A stretch of 33,336 nucleotides of DNA from Halothiobacillus sp. (lineage in GTDB: Bacteria > Pseudomonadota > Gammaproteobacteria > Halothiobacillales > Halothiobacillaceae): assembly GCF_028710545.1 (NCBI RefSeq), contig NZ_JAQTTX010000031.1:1-33336 (forward strand), read 5' to 3'. The notes beneath the pieces are model-generated. The model was not told the DNA's origin. It saw nothing but the letters and a program-made list of their open reading frames with translations, and did no database searches. A program made the translations under genes and the position numbers. Each line of letters begins with the position of its first letter. Positions within the stretch are counted from its first letter, which is position 1. Of the stretch, positions 32,445-33,336 are shown one piece after another.

Positions 32445-32460
32445 TGGCATAAGGATTGCT
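32445..32460 (+). promoter_or_regulatory. Sigma-54 promoter of nirB
   Basis: TGGCATAAGGATTGCT matches the sigma-54 consensus at the GG (32446-32447) and GC (32458-32459) elements, 12 bases apart, and in the TGGCA and TTGCT blocks; the CG after TGGCA is replaced by TA. Transcription should begin near 32471. Confidence 0.75.
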
Positions 32461-32499
32461 TTATTACTTCACAAAGTCATTAACGACAGAAAGTGTAAT

Positions 32500-32515
32500 A
32501 AGACAAAGGCGTCTT
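32500..32515 (+). promoter_or_regulatory. Candidate ANTAR (NasR) hairpin in the nirB leader
   Basis: AAGAC-AAAGGC-GTCTT is a 5-bp stem with a hexanucleotide loop that has A at position 1 and G at position 4, the two conserved bases of ANTAR target loops. Its loop and 3' arm overlap the 5' arm of the downstream terminator, so the two structures exclude each other. A partner P1 is only weakly seen (GTC-ATTAAC-GAC, 32476-32487). Confidence 0.6.
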
Positions 32516-32570
32516 TCCTGCCCCGAACGGTTCAAACCGTTTGCGGCGAGAAAGGCGCCTTTTTTATTTG
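32506..32570 (+). terminator. Leader terminator upstream of nirB
   Basis: AAGGCGTCTTTC (32506-32517) and GAAAGGCGCCTT (32550-32561) form a 12-bp stem (one G-U pair) that carries an inner hairpin AACGGTT/AACCGTT. TTTTTTATTT follows. It ends about 12 bases before the nirB ATG, so it would block nirB unless antiterminated. Confidence 0.85.
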
Positions 32571-32581
32571 GAGCAGAAAAA

Positions 32582-33336
32582 ATGATTCGCCCCCGCCTGA
32601 TTGTGATCGGAAACGGCATGGCCGGAATGCGTACCGTCGAAGAGTTGCTGAAACTCAAACCCGACCTGTACGACATCACGGTATTCGGTGACGAGCCCTA
32701 CCCCAATTACAACCGCATCATGCTCTCGCCGGTACTTGCCAAGGAGCAGACCATCCCGGACATTATTCTCAACGATGAGAACTGGTACGCCGAACATGGC
32801 ATTACCTTATACAAAGGTATCCGCGTTGACCGGATCGAGCGCACGAAGCGCGAGGTCATCACTCAGGATGGACAGGCATTTCCCTATGATCGCGTATTGA
32901 TAGCCACCGGCTCGCGTGCATTTATCCCGCCCTTACCCGGTGCTGATCTGCCGGGCGTGGTGGGTTTCCGTAGCATTGCCGATGTAGACGCCATGCTGGC
33001 TGTGTGCCGCGAAGGTGGTCATGCGGTGGTGATTGGCGGCGGCCTGCTCGGCCTGGAAGCCGCCGCGGGGCTGGTTTCCCACGGCATGAATGTCACCGTG
33101 CTTCATCGCAACGGCAATGTGATGGATCGCCAGCTCGACGGCATGGCGGGTCGTATTCTGGAAAAAACACTGGAAGATCGCGGAATCAGCATTCGCTTGA
33201 ATGCGCATACCGCCTCGCTGCACGGCACGGATCGGGTCGAAGCCGTCCGGCTCAAAGATGGTACCGAACTGCCCGCTGATCTCGTGGTGATGGCTGCGGG
33301 GATTCGCCCGAATATCGATGTGGCGCTCAACAGCCG
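32582..33336 (+). CDS. nirB: Nitrite reductase NAD(P)H large subunit (3' end outside window)
   Basis: The first 251 residues are seen, open to the window edge. The N-terminal FAD-binding motif VIGNGMAGMRTVEELL is at about residues 8-23, followed by EPYPNYNRIMLSPVLA, VLIATGSRAFIPPLPG, and the NAD(P)-binding GGGLLGLEAAAGL near 155. This is the pyridine-nucleotide-disulfide-oxidoreductase half of NirB/NasB-type assimilatory nitrite reductase, which reduces nitrite to ammonium in the cytoplasm. The siroheme part must lie beyond the edge. The ATG follows GGAG by seven bases. It diverges from nrtABC-nasR and has its own sigma-54 promoter and leader terminator. Confidence 0.92.
   Translation, partial: MIRPRLIVIGNGMAGMRTVEELLKLKPDLYDITVFGDEPYPNYNRIMLSPVLAKEQTIPDIILNDENWYAEHGITLYKGIRVDRIERTKREVITQDGQAFPYDRVLIATGSRAFIPPLPGADLPGVVGFRSIADVDAMLAVCREGGHAVVIGGGLLGLEAAAGLVSHGMNVTVLHRNGNVMDRQLDGMAGRILEKTLEDRGISIRLNAHTASLHGTDRVEAVRLKDGTELPADLVVMAAGIRPNIDVALNS

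Noticed and set aside
1-33336. CRISPR arrays, prophage, toxin-antitoxin pairs or full insertion sequences
   Set aside because: I found no regularly spaced repeats, no phage or transposase genes and no small paired genes; the only mobile-looking DNA is the two non-coding hairpin elements.

Overview
The window looks like chromosomal DNA from a chemolithotrophic or respiratory gammaproteobacterium. A Halothiobacillus-like sulfur oxidiser is my best guess from protein style; no marker in the window proves it. It holds a cytochrome bc1 operon (petABC), a cytochrome c', a cbb3-oxidase CcoN subunit, an Mrp-type Na+/H+ antiporter with fused MrpA and MrpB, and assimilatory nitrate/nitrite genes. There is no phage, CRISPR, transposase gene or plasmid origin.

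Layout, left to right. 263-772: exported GlcG/HbpS-family protein. 819-1279: a tRNA operon (Asn, Arg, Glu, Glu) with its own promoter and terminator. 1289-2602 (-): PAS-PAS-GGDEF diguanylate cyclase. 2694-2845: a transposon-like non-coding element made of five consecutive hairpins. 2846-5405 (-): petABC. 5703-9313 (-): accA, tilS, a PsiE-like membrane protein and a Nif3-family protein. 9366-13001 (-): pcnB, folK, panB, panC. 13320-19272 (+): six-gene mrp operon. 19310-20953 (-): chemoreceptor. 21067-21228: a second five-hairpin element. 21378-21845 (-): cytochrome c'. 22076-23326 (+): gamma-carbonic-anhydrase-like protein and a DtxR-family regulator. 23358-25544 (-): uvrD. 25721-27181 (-): ccoN standing alone. 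27467-32039 (-): nrtABC followed by nasR. 32582-end (+): nirB, cut by the window edge.

The most coherent system is the nitrate region. The nrtABC-nasR operon and nirB diverge from a control region of about 540 bp. Each side has a near-consensus sigma-54 promoter, an NtrC-like half-site about 90 bp upstream of it, and a transcribed leader with a strong intrinsic terminator. In each leader a hairpin just upstream competes for the 5' arm of the terminator. NasR, a NIT-ANTAR antiterminator encoded last in the transporter operon, is the obvious factor to relieve both terminators. The logic is that of the Klebsiella nas system, here duplicated on both sides of a divergent locus. An orphan cbb3 oxidase subunit I gene lies just downstream.

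The second notable observation is the pair of non-coding elements at 2694-2845 and 21067-21228. They share an ordered array of five hairpins, near-perfect terminal inverted repeats with the mismatch at the same position, and possible 4-bp TTAT target duplications. Their primary sequences have diverged while the base pairing is kept. Each lies just upstream of a signal-transduction gene.
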